Below are positions 31,865-40,253 of a stretch of DNA of 64,000 nt, one piece after another; the first letter of the stretch is position 1, and each line of letters starts with the position of its first letter. A program made the position numbers and the translations under genes. Origin of the DNA: Schlegelella_A sp963778525 (GTDB lineage: Bacteria; Pseudomonadota; Gammaproteobacteria; Burkholderiales; Burkholderiaceae_C); the NCBI GenBank assembly GCA_963778525.1, contig CAVZUJ010000001.1, positions 806,001-870,000 of the forward strand, given 5' to 3'. The notes under the pieces were generated by a model. It saw only the letters and a list, made by a program, of their open reading frames with translations, did not search any database and was not told where the DNA came from.

Positions 31865-33072
31865 GAGGCCCGTCCGTCCGAGACCTGAACCACCACGGCC
31901 ATCGCCGAGTCGCCGGCGGCGCAGCCGGTGAAAAGGCCATGGCCGCCGCCGCGCATCTCCAGCTCTTCGATCAGCTCGATGACCGCGCGCAGCCCGGTGG
32001 GCGCCTGCGGATGGCCCCAGACGAGCGAGCTGCCGAAATTGTTCATTCCCGCCACGTCCACGCCGAGCTCGCGGCCGAGGACGATGTCGTTGATGACGAA
32101 CGGGTTGTGCGTCTTGATCGCGCCGAGCGCATCCGGGCGCAGTCCGGCGCGCGCCAGGGCCTGGCGCGCTGCCGGCACCGGCGCGTAGGGCATGAACGCC
32201 GGCTCGGCGCGGGCCTGGCCGAAGGCGACGAGGCGGACCTCGACCTCCGGCCTTCGGCTCAGCGCGCGCGCTTTCTCGCGCGTGGCCACGAGCATGCCGG
32301 CGTTGCCGTCGGCCGGGTGCGTCTGCGCACCGTAGGTGACGCTGCCGTCGGGCAGCACGGGCTTCAGCCGGGCCAGGCCCTCGCGCGTCGTCGGATGGAT
32401 GCCTTCGTCGCCTGGTAGCGTTGACAGCGTCTTGCGCAACGCCGCATCGGGCACCTCGAAAGGCAACTGCATGAAGCGGCGAAGAAAGGCAGATTCGCCG
32501 GCCAGCGCTTGCGCGTATTGCTCGTAGCGTTGCAGGGTGACGTCATGCTGCTCGGCCAGGCCGATGCCGAATTTGGCAGCGACGTTCTCGGCCGTGCGCA
32601 GCATCGCCTGCGCGGTGGCCGGATCGCGCTCGAAGTTGTCGAGCACCCAGGCTTCGTGCGTGCCGTTGCCGCCCGGGCCGCGCGGATCAGGGTAGTAGAG
32701 CTGGGGGCCGTTCGAGACGCGATCGGCCGTGACGATCAATGCGCATTGCGCCGCATCGGACCACACTTCGCCCGCCGCGAACGCCAGGCAGCGCGCCGAG
32801 GTGGCGCACGCTTGCGCGATCGTCGGACCGGCGAGATGCCCGGCCCCCGCCATCGATGCCAGCCAGGGCAGGCCGTAGAACGCGCCGCGCTGCGGCACGG
32901 TGGTGCCGAGTACGCCGAGATCGATCGCCTGCGCATCGATGCCTTTGTCGGCAAGCGCGCGGCGCGTCACCCAGGCAGCGAACTCCAGGCTGTGCAGGTG
33001 CGCGAGGCTGCCCTGCCAGCGCGCGAACGGCGTGCTCCAGTAGGCACCGTACGGAATGAACGCTTCAGCCAT
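31861..33072 (-). CDS. Thiolase-family protein
   Basis: A 403-residue protein of the thiolase superfamily. The likely nucleophile is the Cys in QACATSARCLAFAAGEVW near residue 88, the His region is KTHNPFVINDIVLGRELG, and the C-terminal Cys motif is FTGCAAGDSAM. This resembles the acetyl-CoA acetyltransferase-like branch rather than classical FadA. It should cleave or form a beta-ketoacyl-CoA made by the coupled ligase or a partner elsewhere. It sits 14 bp after the TusA-like gene and overlaps the ligase start, in a five-gene minus-strand run from cysM. Confidence 0.85.
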   Translation of the reverse strand: MAEAFIPYGAYWSTPFARWQGSLAHLHSLEFAAWVTRRALADKGIDAQAIDLGVLGTTVPQRGAFYGLPWLASMAGAGHLAGPTIAQACATSARCLAFAAGEVWSDAAQCALIVTADRVSNGPQLYYPDPRGPGGNGTHEAWVLDNFERDPATAQAMLRTAENVAAKFGIGLAEQHDVTLQRYEQYAQALAGESAFLRRFMQLPFEVPDAALRKTLSTLPGDEGIHPTTREGLARLKPVLPDGSVTYGAQTHPADGNAGMLVATREKARALSRRPEVEVRLVAFGQARAEPAFMPYAPVPAARQALARAGLRPDALGAIKTHNPFVINDIVLGRELGVDVAGMNNFGSSLVWGHPQAPTGLRAVIELIEELEMRGGGHGLFTGCAAGDSAMAVVVQVSDGRAS

Positions 33073-33086
33073 GGCGGCCGAGGCGC

Positions 33087-33314
33087 TCAGCGGCGGCGCA
33101 GGAAGTGCACGAACTCGTCGTTCGCGCTCGTCTGTTCGAGCAGCTCGTTGCCGGTCTGGCGCGCGAAGGCCTGGAAGTCGCGGACCGAGCCCGGATCGGT
33201 GGCGAGGACCTTGAGCACGTCACCGCTCGACATGTCGGCGAGCGCCTTCTTCGCCTTCAGGATAGGCAGCGGGCAGTTCAGGCCGCGCGTGTCGAGCTCT
33301 TTCTGGGCATCCAT
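33087..33314 (-). CDS. TusA-family sulfur carrier-like protein
   Basis: A 75-residue cytoplasmic protein of the TusA/SirA family. The sulfur-accepting motif CPLP is at 14-17 (Cys14) in LDTRGLNCPLPILKAKKALA. Members pass persulfide sulfur in tRNA thiolation, molybdenum cofactor synthesis or sulfur oxidation. No TusBCDE or dsr genes are nearby. The upstream neighbour cysM links the operon to sulfur, so a role in supplying or sensing sulfur is possible but unproven. Confidence 0.88.
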   Translation of the reverse strand: MDAQKELDTRGLNCPLPILKAKKALADMSSGDVLKVLATDPGSVRDFQAFARQTGNELLEQTSANDEFVHFLRRR

Positions 33315-33333
33315 GGGCGTCTCCGTGCGCTGG

Positions 33334-33897
33334 CTATTCGGTATCGACTTCGGTGGCCCGCTTGCCGGGCGGCAATTCGAGCCACTGCGGCTCGATGTCG
33401 CGCGAGCGCAGCCAGTCGGCGAGCGCCTTGCCGGTGCCGGCCGGCCAGCACTTGACGCGCTCCGGCGCCACGGTGCGGTAGTCGATCAGCTCGGGCGACA
33501 GCGCGATTTCGCCATGGGCTGCGACGTGGTACGCGATGATGACCTGGTTCATGCGCAGGAACTCGTAGACGCCGATCAGCGAGGTCGACTCGACCACGAG
33601 CGAAGTCTCTTCGACGACCTCGCGCGCGACGCCTTCTTCCGGCGTCTCTCCCGCTTCCATGAAGCCGGTGATGAGGCCGAAGAACTTGCCCGGCCAGGCG
33701 GCGTTGCGGGCCAGCAGCACCTGGCCTTCGCGGTCGCTCAGCTCGATCACGGCGGCAAGCACCGGCGTCGGGTTGTTCCAGTGCGTCCAGGCGCAGGCCG
33801 GGCAACGCAGCCGCGTCTTCGCGCCGCCGTCTTCCTCGAGCACGATCGGCTCGAGTCGGGTCGCGCAGTTCGTGCAGAAGGTGGTCTGGTGGCTCAA
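33334..33897 (-). CDS. Nudix hydrolase with zinc ribbon
   Basis: A 187-residue protein read from a TTG that overlaps the cysM stop (TTGA). An N-terminal zinc ribbon (FCTNC ... RCPAC) precedes a Nudix box with GFMEAGETPEEG and REVVEET. The layout resembles NudC, but the protein is shorter and lacks a recognisable SQPWPFP motif, so NADH or another nucleotide sugar could be the substrate. Longer in-frame readings upstream lie inside cysM and are rejected. It lies between cysM and the TusA-like gene, 19 bp before the latter. Confidence 0.88.
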   Translation of the reverse strand: MSHQTTFCTNCATRLEPIVLEEDGGAKTRLRCPACAWTHWNNPTPVLAAVIELSDREGQVLLARNAAWPGKFFGLITGFMEAGETPEEGVAREVVEETSLVVESTSLIGVYEFLRMNQVIIAYHVAAHGEIALSPELIDYRTVAPERVKCWPAGTGKALADWLRSRDIEPQWLELPPGKRATEVDTE

Positions 33898-34808
33898 GCG
33901 GGGAACACGCCGGTGGAAAGATAGCGATCGCCCCGGTCGCAGACGACGAAGACGATCGTCGCCTTCTCGACCTTGGCCGCCAGTTGCAGCGCGACCCAGC
34001 AAGCGCCTGCTGCGGAGATGCCGGCGAAGATGCCTTCTTCGCGCGCCAGGCGCCGGGCCATCTCCTCGGCGTCCGCCTGCGAGACGAGCACCAGCTCGTC
34101 GACGGCCTTCGGGTCGTAGATCTTCGGCAGGTATTCCTCCGGCCACTTGCGAATGCCCGGAATGCGCGAGCCTTCGCTCGGCTGCGCGCCGATGATGCGG
34201 ACCTGCGCGTTCTTTTCCCTCAGGAAGCGCGAGACGCCGGTGATCGTTCCGGTGGTGCCCATCGCGCTCACGAAGTGCGTGACCCGGCCCTTGGTGTCGC
34301 GCCAGATCTCGGGCCCGGTGGTCTCGTAGTGGATGCGCGGATTGTCGGGATTGGCGAACTGGTCGAGCACGCGGCCCTTGCCTTCTCTCTGCATCTGCTC
34401 GGCCAGGTCACGCGAGTACTCGATACCGGCCGAGCGCGGCGTGAGGATCAGCTCGGCGCCGAAGGCCTTCATCGTCTGCGCCCGCTCGACGCTCAGGTCT
34501 TCCGGCATGATCAGCACCATGCGGTAGCCGCGGATCGCAGCAGCCATCGCCAGTGCAATGCCGGTGTTGCCCGAGGTCGCTTCGATGAGCGTATCGCCCG
34601 GCTTGATCGTGCCGCGCTCTTCGGCACGGCGGATCATGCTCAGGGCCGGCCGATCCTTGACCGAGCCGGCCGGGTTGTTGCCCTCGAGCTTGCCGAGGAT
34701 GACGTTGCCGCGCGTCGCGTTGCCCTCGCCCGGCAAGCGCAGGAGTCGGACCATCGGCGTATTGCCGATCGAGTCTTCGATGGTCGGATAGTCAGGGGAA
34801 CGGCTCAT
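33894..34808 (-). CDS. cysM: Cysteine synthase B
   Basis: A PLP enzyme joining O-acetylserine with sulfide or thiosulfate. Lys51 in NNPAGSVKDRPA holds the cofactor; TSGNTG and GTTGTITGVSRFL bind its phosphate. Features favouring CysM over CysK are RLPGEGNATRGN and PGIRKWPEEYLPKIYD. The product has 304 residues, the usual length. The ATG at 34808 is preceded by GAGGTG; an ATG 18 bases upstream lacks this. It is the first gene of the minus-strand operon that goes on to Nudix, TusA-like, thiolase and ligase. Confidence 0.92.
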   Translation of the reverse strand: MSRSPDYPTIEDSIGNTPMVRLLRLPGEGNATRGNVILGKLEGNNPAGSVKDRPALSMIRRAEERGTIKPGDTLIEATSGNTGIALAMAAAIRGYRMVLIMPEDLSVERAQTMKAFGAELILTPRSAGIEYSRDLAEQMQREGKGRVLDQFANPDNPRIHYETTGPEIWRDTKGRVTHFVSAMGTTGTITGVSRFLREKNAQVRIIGAQPSEGSRIPGIRKWPEEYLPKIYDPKAVDELVLVSQADAEEMARRLAREEGIFAGISAAGACWVALQLAAKVEKATIVFVVCDRGDRYLSTGVFPA

Positions 34809-34883
34809 GCGGGCACCTCGCGGCATTGTCGCCCGATGGCCAGTTTCGCGATGCCATCGCCGCTAAGTCCGATCGCCGGCGTC

Positions 34884-35132
34884 TCAGCTCCCCGGCGGCG
34901 AGGTTGCACCGCGCCGGATCGAATGCGACAGATCATCCATCTCGCGTTGCTGTTGCTGCCGTTGCTCGTCGGTAAGAAGGGTGTTGCAGTTGCGGACCGG
35001 AATGCTCGATCCCACCCGATACTCCAGCTGGCAGTTGCTTGAGTCTTGCTTGGCGACCTGCGGGTCCGCAACCGGAGTTGTGGCGCAGGCGGCAAGCGCG
35101 GCGCAAGCCAGAAGAGTGCTGAAAAATTGCAT
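34884..35132 (-). CDS. Small putative lipoprotein
   Basis: An 82-residue protein with a short leader ending in ALAAC (Cys16), a typical lipobox, followed by a polar mature part containing two further cysteines (NCQLEY, VRNCNT). A Gln-rich segment (DEQRQQQQREMDDL) comes next. The function is unknown. An in-frame upstream ATG at 35384 would read through the tRNA gene and is rejected. It lies between cysM and tRNA-Leu on the same strand. Confidence 0.7.
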   Translation of the reverse strand: MQFFSTLLACAALAACATTPVADPQVAKQDSSNCQLEYRVGSSIPVRNCNTLLTDEQRQQQQREMDDLSHSIRRGATSPPGS

Positions 35133-35166
35133 GATGCGGTGCGAGATAAATGGAGCGAAGTTGTTC

Positions 35167-35251
35167 TGGTGCCTCGGGTCGGAATCGAACCGACACTCCT
35201 CGCGGAACGGGATTTTGAGTCCCGCGCGTCTACCAATTTCGCCACCGAGGC
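35167..35251 (-). tRNA. tRNA-Leu (anticodon CAA)
   Basis: The 85-base minus-strand sequence begins GCCTCGG and ends CCGAGGC-A-CCA, so the acceptor stem pairs fully and CCA is encoded. The anticodon stem CGGGA/TCCCG encloses CTCAAAA, which gives anticodon CAA. The T arm has GGTTCGATTCC, and a long variable arm, as in class II tRNAs, lies between. It reads UUG leucine codons, which are rare in such a GC-rich genome. Confidence 0.95.
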
Positions 35252-35340
35252 CGCGGGGCAAGCAGAACCCAAGTTTGCCATAGCGGCGGCGGCAAGCACG
35301 AATCGTAGACTCCAGTCTTCGCCCTGCCGACCTCCATCGC

Positions 35341-35931
35341 ATGCCACCGCTTCCACCCGCCACGCAAGCCCTGCTGCTCGCCAACGTGGCGATCTATTTC
35401 CTCGACCAGCTGCTCGGCCGCCAGCTCACGATCTGGGGCGCGCTCTGGCCGATCGGCAGCGGCGAGTTCTGGCCCTGGCAGATCGGCACGTACGCATTTC
35501 TGCACGGCAGCTTCGAGCACCTGTTCTTCAACATGCTGGGCTTGTGGATGTTCGGCTCCGAGCTCGAGCAGGTCTGGGGCCGCAAGCGCTATCTGCAGTT
35601 CTATGCCGCCAGCGTCGTGGCCGCTGCCCTGACACAGCTCCTGGTCAACTACCTGCTCGGCAGCGAGGCGCCCACCATCGGCGCTTCGGGCGGTCTGTTC
35701 GGATTGCTCCTGGCCTTCGCCATGATCTTTCCGAACCGGATCATCCTGCTCTTCTTCGTGCTGCCGATGAAAGCCAAATACCTGGTCGCGCTGTACGGGC
35801 TGATCGAGCTCTACCAGGGCGCCTACGTCATGAACAGCGGCGTGGCCCACTTCGCGCACCTCGGCGGCATGCTGGGCGGCCTGCTCATGATTCGCTACTG
35901 GCGCGGCCAGGTGCCGTTCGGCCGCCGCTAG
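35341..35931 (+). CDS. Rhomboid family intramembrane serine protease
   Basis: A 196-residue membrane protein with about six hydrophobic segments. The catalytic Ser is in GASGG (Ser116) and the catalytic His in FAHLGG (His173); the oxyanion-site HxxxN is H60-x3-N64 in FEHLFFN. WMFGSELEQVWG and YAASVV also fit the family. It should cut transmembrane helices of unknown clients. The gene is monocistronic, divergent from the tRNA gene, and intact. Confidence 0.92.
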   Translation: MPPLPPATQALLLANVAIYFLDQLLGRQLTIWGALWPIGSGEFWPWQIGTYAFLHGSFEHLFFNMLGLWMFGSELEQVWGRKRYLQFYAASVVAAALTQLLVNYLLGSEAPTIGASGGLFGLLLAFAMIFPNRIILLFFVLPMKAKYLVALYGLIELYQGAYVMNSGVAHFAHLGGMLGGLLMIRYWRGQVPFGRR

Positions 35932-36024
35932 CCGCCTCCCATCGGGAACAAAGCCCCTGCTCGACACAGGGCAGGCGGCGCGGCTCATGCTTGCGGCTCG
36001 ACGATCGCGCGAAGCCCGCACTCC

Positions 36025-37110
36025 GTGTCCAAGCCGTCCCTCGCCTCGCCGCTGCACCGCCGAACCGCCGCCCTGACGTTGGCACTCTTCGCGTTGGCGC
36101 CGTTCGCGGCCGTACGACCGGCACGCGCCGACACCCTGGCCGGCGTGGCCGGCCCGGCCAATGCGGTCCTGGCACGTCTGGAGGCGCGCAAGGAAGCGCT
36201 GGCGCGCGCCAATGCCGCCGTCGTCGGCATCGAAGCGATCGCGGTCGAGGACGCGCGCTCGATCGAATCGTTGGGCCGCGTTCGCGAAGGCTCCGGCGTC
36301 GTGATCGGCGACGACGGCCTGGTGCTCACGATCGGCTACCTGATCCTCGAAGCCGACCACATCGACCTCGTCCTCGACTCCGGCCGGCGCGTACCGGCGC
36401 GCATCGTGGCGCAGGACATCGCCTCCGGCTTCGGTCTGTTGCAGGCGCTGGCGCCACTGGCGCTGGCGCCGGCGCCGCTGGGCGTGTCCTCGGCCATCAA
36501 TCGCAACGACCCCTTGATCGTGGCCAGCGGTGGCGGCGACGCTGAAGTCAGCGTCGCCAAGCTCGTGTCGCGCCGGGCCTATTCCGGCTTCTGGGAGTAC
36601 TACATCGATGGCGCCCTCTTCACCGCGCCGGCACACGCCGGTCACAGCGGTGCCGGCCTCTTCAACGGCAGCGGCGAGCTGGTCGGCATCGGCTCGCTGG
36701 CGGTGACCGACGCTGCCGGCATCGACGCGCCGCCGATGCGCGGCAACATGTTCGTGCCGGTCGACCTCCTGAGGCCGATCCTCGGCGAGCTGCGCGCGCG
36801 CGGCGCCTCGCGTGCGAGCACGCGGCCCTGGCTCGGGCTGAACTGCATCGAGTTCGAAGGCCGGGTGCGCGTCATCCGCCTGACGCGCGAGAGCCCCGCC
36901 GAAGACGCCGGGCTGCGGCCAGGCGATGCGATCCTGGCCGTCGACGGCGTGCCGGTCGCCGACCTGGCCTCGTTCTACAAGACCCTGTGGCGCGACCACC
37001 ATGCCGAGCGCGAGGTCTCGCTCGATGTCCTGCGCGGCACCGAAACCCTGCACCTCAACGCGCGTGCCATCGACCGGACGAAAACCTTCAGCCGGCCTCA
37101 GGGCATCTAG
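36025..37110 (+). CDS. HtrA-like PDZ protein with incomplete catalytic triad
   Basis: A 361-residue exported protein (signal peptide up to ~residue 35, GTG start) with a trypsin-like domain and a C-terminal PDZ domain (SPAEDAGLRPGDAILAVDGVPV). Aligned by eye to DegP, the serine is kept (GHSGA, Ser208). The His position of TNNHV is Tyr105 in VLTIGYLI, and the Asp position of DIALI is Gly135 in ASGFGLL. It is therefore probably not a normal protease; it may bind unfolded or envelope proteins. Proteins with the same TIGYLILEA text are known in other proteobacteria, so this looks like a subfamily trait. Confidence 0.85.
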   Translation: MSKPSLASPLHRRTAALTLALFALAPFAAVRPARADTLAGVAGPANAVLARLEARKEALARANAAVVGIEAIAVEDARSIESLGRVREGSGVVIGDDGLVLTIGYLILEADHIDLVLDSGRRVPARIVAQDIASGFGLLQALAPLALAPAPLGVSSAINRNDPLIVASGGGDAEVSVAKLVSRRAYSGFWEYYIDGALFTAPAHAGHSGAGLFNGSGELVGIGSLAVTDAAGIDAPPMRGNMFVPVDLLRPILGELRARGASRASTRPWLGLNCIEFEGRVRVIRLTRESPAEDAGLRPGDAILAVDGVPVADLASFYKTLWRDHHAEREVSLDVLRGTETLHLNARAIDRTKTFSRPQGI

Positions 37111-37113
37111 GGC

Positions 37114-38013
37114 CTAGTAGCCGCGGGCGCGGTCGATCGCATTCGGCACCGGTTCGCCGCGCTGCAGCGCGCGCAGGGCCGCGACGAATTGCAAGGCGAT
37201 CACTTCGGTCGACGATTGCGCCGCGATGTGCGGCGTGATGGTGATGCCGGGCACCGCCCAGAGCGGATCGTCGGCAGCCATCGGCTCGCGACACTGCACA
37301 TCGAGCGCAGCGCCGGCGAGATGGCTCGAGCGCACGGCGGCAATCAGGTCGGCCTCGACGATGTGCGCGCCGCGTGCGACGTTGATGACGTAGCCGCCGG
37401 CCGGCATGGCGGCGAAGGCGTGCGCATCGAGGATGCCTTCGGTGGCCTCGGTGAGCGGCAACGCGCAGACGACGACGTCGCTTTGCGCCAGCGTCTGCTC
37501 GAGCGTCTGCGCCGAGCTTCGATTCCAGCCCTGGGCGCGCAAGCCGACGCGGCCCAGCCAGTCGACGATGGCGCCGCCCATCGCGCCGGTGCCGAGCACC
37601 GAGACGCGATGCGTCGCAAGCGGCGTCGGCTCGCGCCGCCATTTGCGCTCGCGCTGCTGCGTCTCGTAGAGCTCGAGCGAGCGGGCATGGCGCAGCACCA
37701 TCGTCACCACGAACTGGGCAATGCCCGCCGCCTGCGCCGGATCGACGATGCGCGAGACGATGACGTGCGGCGCCAGGCCCGGCTGCAAGAGCTTCTCGAC
37801 ACCGGCCGCAATCGAGCAGACCCAGCCGAGCTTGGGCAGCCGCGGTGCAAGGCCGTCGGGCATGCGCCAGCCGATCGCGATATCGATGTCGGCGAGATCG
37901 GCGTCGCCGAGGCTCGAACGGTATTCGACCAGCTCGAGCTCGGGCGCGAGCGGCGCGATGGCGGCGACGAAGGGCGCCGCCGGCATGGGCTCGGTGAGCA
38001 GCAGCGCTTTCAT
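37114..38013 (-). CDS. ghrA: Glyoxylate/hydroxypyruvate reductase A-like dehydrogenase
   Basis: A 299-residue D-2-hydroxyacid dehydrogenase of the GhrA branch. It has the NAD(P) motif GTGAMG in RVSVLGTGAMGGAIVDWLG, the catalytic Arg in NVARGAHIVE and the His in TPHIAAQS. GWRMPDGLAPRLPKLGWVCSI is a family-like N-terminal stretch. It reduces glyoxylate, hydroxypyruvate or a similar 2-oxoacid. Its ATG overlaps the Rieske oxygenase stop (ATGA), so the two may serve one catabolic route. It is convergent with the HtrA-like gene. Confidence 0.85.
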   Translation of the reverse strand: MKALLLTEPMPAAPFVAAIAPLAPELELVEYRSSLGDADLADIDIAIGWRMPDGLAPRLPKLGWVCSIAAGVEKLLQPGLAPHVIVSRIVDPAQAAGIAQFVVTMVLRHARSLELYETQQRERKWRREPTPLATHRVSVLGTGAMGGAIVDWLGRVGLRAQGWNRSSAQTLEQTLAQSDVVVCALPLTEATEGILDAHAFAAMPAGGYVINVARGAHIVEADLIAAVRSSHLAGAALDVQCREPMAADDPLWAVPGITITPHIAAQSSTEVIALQFVAALRALQRGEPVPNAIDRARGY

Positions 38014-39185
38014 TCGGCGATGAAGTTGCCGCAGTGGGCGAAGCGCTGCAGCGCATCGGCCGCCGGGCCGCGCGCGACCCCGGCCGGATCCTGGCCCTCG
38101 GCCACGCGCCGCAGCTGCTCGCGCAGAACGCGGCGCAGCAGCGCCACGCCACGGTCGCTGGTGCGCAGATGCTCGGCCACGTGCGAAGCGATCGGCCCCT
38201 GGCTGACCTGAGCTTCGTAGTCGCCGGGGAAGCGGCGATGCTCTTCTTCGCTGAGCTCCCACCAGAACTTGCCGTTCATCTTCGAGCGCATGCGGGCGAT
38301 GTCACCCGGCTGCGCGACGCGGCCGGCGACGTAGATGCGAAAGTGGGTGTCGTCGATCGGCAGGACCCAGCCGATCGATTCCACCGGCCCGAAGCTGCCG
38401 AGGCGCGGGCTGGGCACCACGCGCAGGGTCGGCAAGGCAGCCTCGGTGACGCGGCGCAGGCGCCGTCCGTCGTCGAGCGTGCGAAAGCTGAGCACGCGCA
38501 CGCCCTGCTCGGTCGCCGACCACTCGACCTCGGGCATCTGCGCCATCGCGGGCACGAACTGGTTGCCGGAAAACACGCCGTGCAGGATCGGCACGTGCAG
38601 GCTGTCGACGACGTTTTCCCAGTGCTGCAGCCAGTTGCAGGGAATGATGGGCGGGCCGCCACCGCCGATGCTGCTGTCGTCGGCCTCGAGCTGCTCGCCG
38701 GGCGCGAATTCCTCGAGCACGTCGATGCGCGGCAGCAGTGGCTTTTTCTCCGGCGGCCCGAGATAGGCGAAGACCAGGCCGTAGCGTTCTTCGAGCGGAT
38801 ACCAGGGCTGGCGGACGTTGTCGCGCAGCTTGCCGCCGTCGGGCTCGCACGGCTGGTCGAGGCAGCGGCCGTCGACCGAGAACATCCAGCCGTGATAGCA
38901 GCAGCGAATGCCCTCGGGCTCGATCCGGCCGTAGTACAGCGACGCGCCACGATGGGCGCAGCGCGGATGGACCAGGCCGGCGCGGCCGTTGCCGGCGCGA
39001 AAGAGGATCAGGTCTTCGCCGAGCACGCGCACCTGGCGCGGGGTCGCATTGGCGTCGGCCGCGAGACCGACGGGGTGCCAGTAGCGGCGCAGCAGCTCGC
39101 CCATCGGCGTGCCGGCGCCGACTTCGGTGAGCTCGGCCTCGTGCGGCGCCGGCGCCAGACCGTAGGCGGTGCCTTCGTCGATCAC
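38010..39185 (-). CDS. Rieske aromatic-ring oxygenase, alpha-subunit type
   Basis: A 391-residue protein with an N-terminal Rieske domain (Cys76-x-His78 in CAHRG and Cys95-x2-His98 in CCYHGW) and a C-terminal mononuclear-iron domain with NVVDSLHVPILHG (His197, His202). It resembles the phthalate / vanillate type alpha subunits. The start is GTG. No ferredoxin or small subunit lies directly beside it, but a ferredoxin-type reductase is encoded at 41218-42255. The ghrA-like reductase is coupled downstream, and a Bug receptor gene is 7 bp upstream. The substrate is not evident. Confidence 0.88.
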   Translation of the reverse strand: MIDEGTAYGLAPAPHEAELTEVGAGTPMGELLRRYWHPVGLAADANATPRQVRVLGEDLILFRAGNGRAGLVHPRCAHRGASLYYGRIEPEGIRCCYHGWMFSVDGRCLDQPCEPDGGKLRDNVRQPWYPLEERYGLVFAYLGPPEKKPLLPRIDVLEEFAPGEQLEADDSSIGGGGPPIIPCNWLQHWENVVDSLHVPILHGVFSGNQFVPAMAQMPEVEWSATEQGVRVLSFRTLDDGRRLRRVTEAALPTLRVVPSPRLGSFGPVESIGWVLPIDDTHFRIYVAGRVAQPGDIARMRSKMNGKFWWELSEEEHRRFPGDYEAQVSQGPIASHVAEHLRTSDRGVALLRRVLREQLRRVAEGQDPAGVARGPAADALQRFAHCGNFIAE

Positions 39186-39192
39186 GCGAATC

Positions 39193-40203
39193 TCATTCCG
39201 GTTTTGCGCCCGAGGCCTTGATGTATTCGATCCACTTCGGCGCGTCGCGCGCGAACGCCGCCGAAAACTCCTCGGGCGTGTTGCCGAGCGGCGTCTGGCC
39301 CTGCTCGATCATGCGCGGCAGCACTTCGGGCATGCGGATCACGGCCGCGATCTCCTTCTGCAGCCGATCGACGATCGCCTTGGGCGTTCCGGCCGGCGCA
39401 TAGGCGGCGACCCAGATCGGCAGCTCGAAGCCCCGGAAGCCCTGCTCGGCGAAAGTCGGCACGTCGGGCATCGCGGCCGAGCGCATCGGGCCAGTCATGC
39501 CGAGCGCCTTCAGCCGCCCCGACACCACCTGCGGCTTGGCGCCGACCGGGCTGGCGAAGGTGACATCGAGGCTGCCGCCGATGACGTCGGTGATCGCAGG
39601 AATCTCGCCCTTGTACGGCACGTGCGTGAGACTGACGCCGTAGTCCTTGGCCAGGATCTCGCCGTAGACGTTGGCCGAGGAACCGACGCCCCACGAGCCG
39701 TACGAGATCGGCCGTTTCTGCTGCTTCGCCCAGGCGACGAAGCCCTTGAGGTCGCTGTACGGCGCGGTGCTGGGACCGACCAGCAGGACGCTGCCGAGCG
39801 AGACCTGGGTGATGGGCGCGAAGTCCTTGACCGGATCGAAGGGCAGCTTCTTGAACAGCACCGTATTGTTCACGTGCGTCGACATCGTGGTGATCATGAA
39901 GGTGTAGCCATCGGGTGGCGCGGTCGCGACGGTCTCTGCGCCCTTGATGGTGTTGGCGCCGGGAATCGCGTCGACGTAGACCTGCTGGCCGAGGCGCTGG
40001 GAGAGCCTTTCGGCGATGACGCGGTTCAGCACGTCGATCGCGCCGCCGGGATTGAACGGCGAGACGAGCCGAATCGGCCGGTTCGGCCACGAGGACGCGT
40101 TGTCGGCCGCGGCGAGCTGGGCGGAAGAGATCAGAGTGCCGGCCAGCAAAAGTGAGATGAGCCTGCCGGCGCTGAGGCCGGAACGCCGAAGAGAGGAGCG
40201 CAT
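39193..40203 (-). CDS. Bug/TctC-family periplasmic substrate-binding protein
   Basis: A 336-residue secreted protein (signal peptide to about residue 33) of the tripartite tricarboxylate transporter receptor family. Typical stretches are RPIRLVSPFNPGGAIDVLNR, KKLPFDPVKDFAPITQV and the terminal DAPKWIEYIKASGAKPE. These proteins bind carboxylates or aromatic acids. No TctA/TctB genes are adjacent, as is usual for the expanded Bug families of Burkholderiales. Its position directly before the Rieske gene suggests it binds the same acid or a precursor. Confidence 0.9.
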   Translation of the reverse strand: MRSSLRRSGLSAGRLISLLLAGTLISSAQLAAADNASSWPNRPIRLVSPFNPGGAIDVLNRVIAERLSQRLGQQVYVDAIPGANTIKGAETVATAPPDGYTFMITTMSTHVNNTVLFKKLPFDPVKDFAPITQVSLGSVLLVGPSTAPYSDLKGFVAWAKQQKRPISYGSWGVGSSANVYGEILAKDYGVSLTHVPYKGEIPAITDVIGGSLDVTFASPVGAKPQVVSGRLKALGMTGPMRSAAMPDVPTFAEQGFRGFELPIWVAAYAPAGTPKAIVDRLQKEIAAVIRMPEVLPRMIEQGQTPLGNTPEEFSAAFARDAPKWIEYIKASGAKPE

Positions 40204-40253
40204 GGAATTCTTCCGATGTCAGCGTGCCATTCTGGCGACGCCAGAAGGCAAGC

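Noticed and set aside
33898..34146. Longer N-terminus for the Nudix protein
   Set aside because: It lies inside cysM and reads as Arg/Gly-rich shadow; the TTG overlapping the cysM stop fits the operon.
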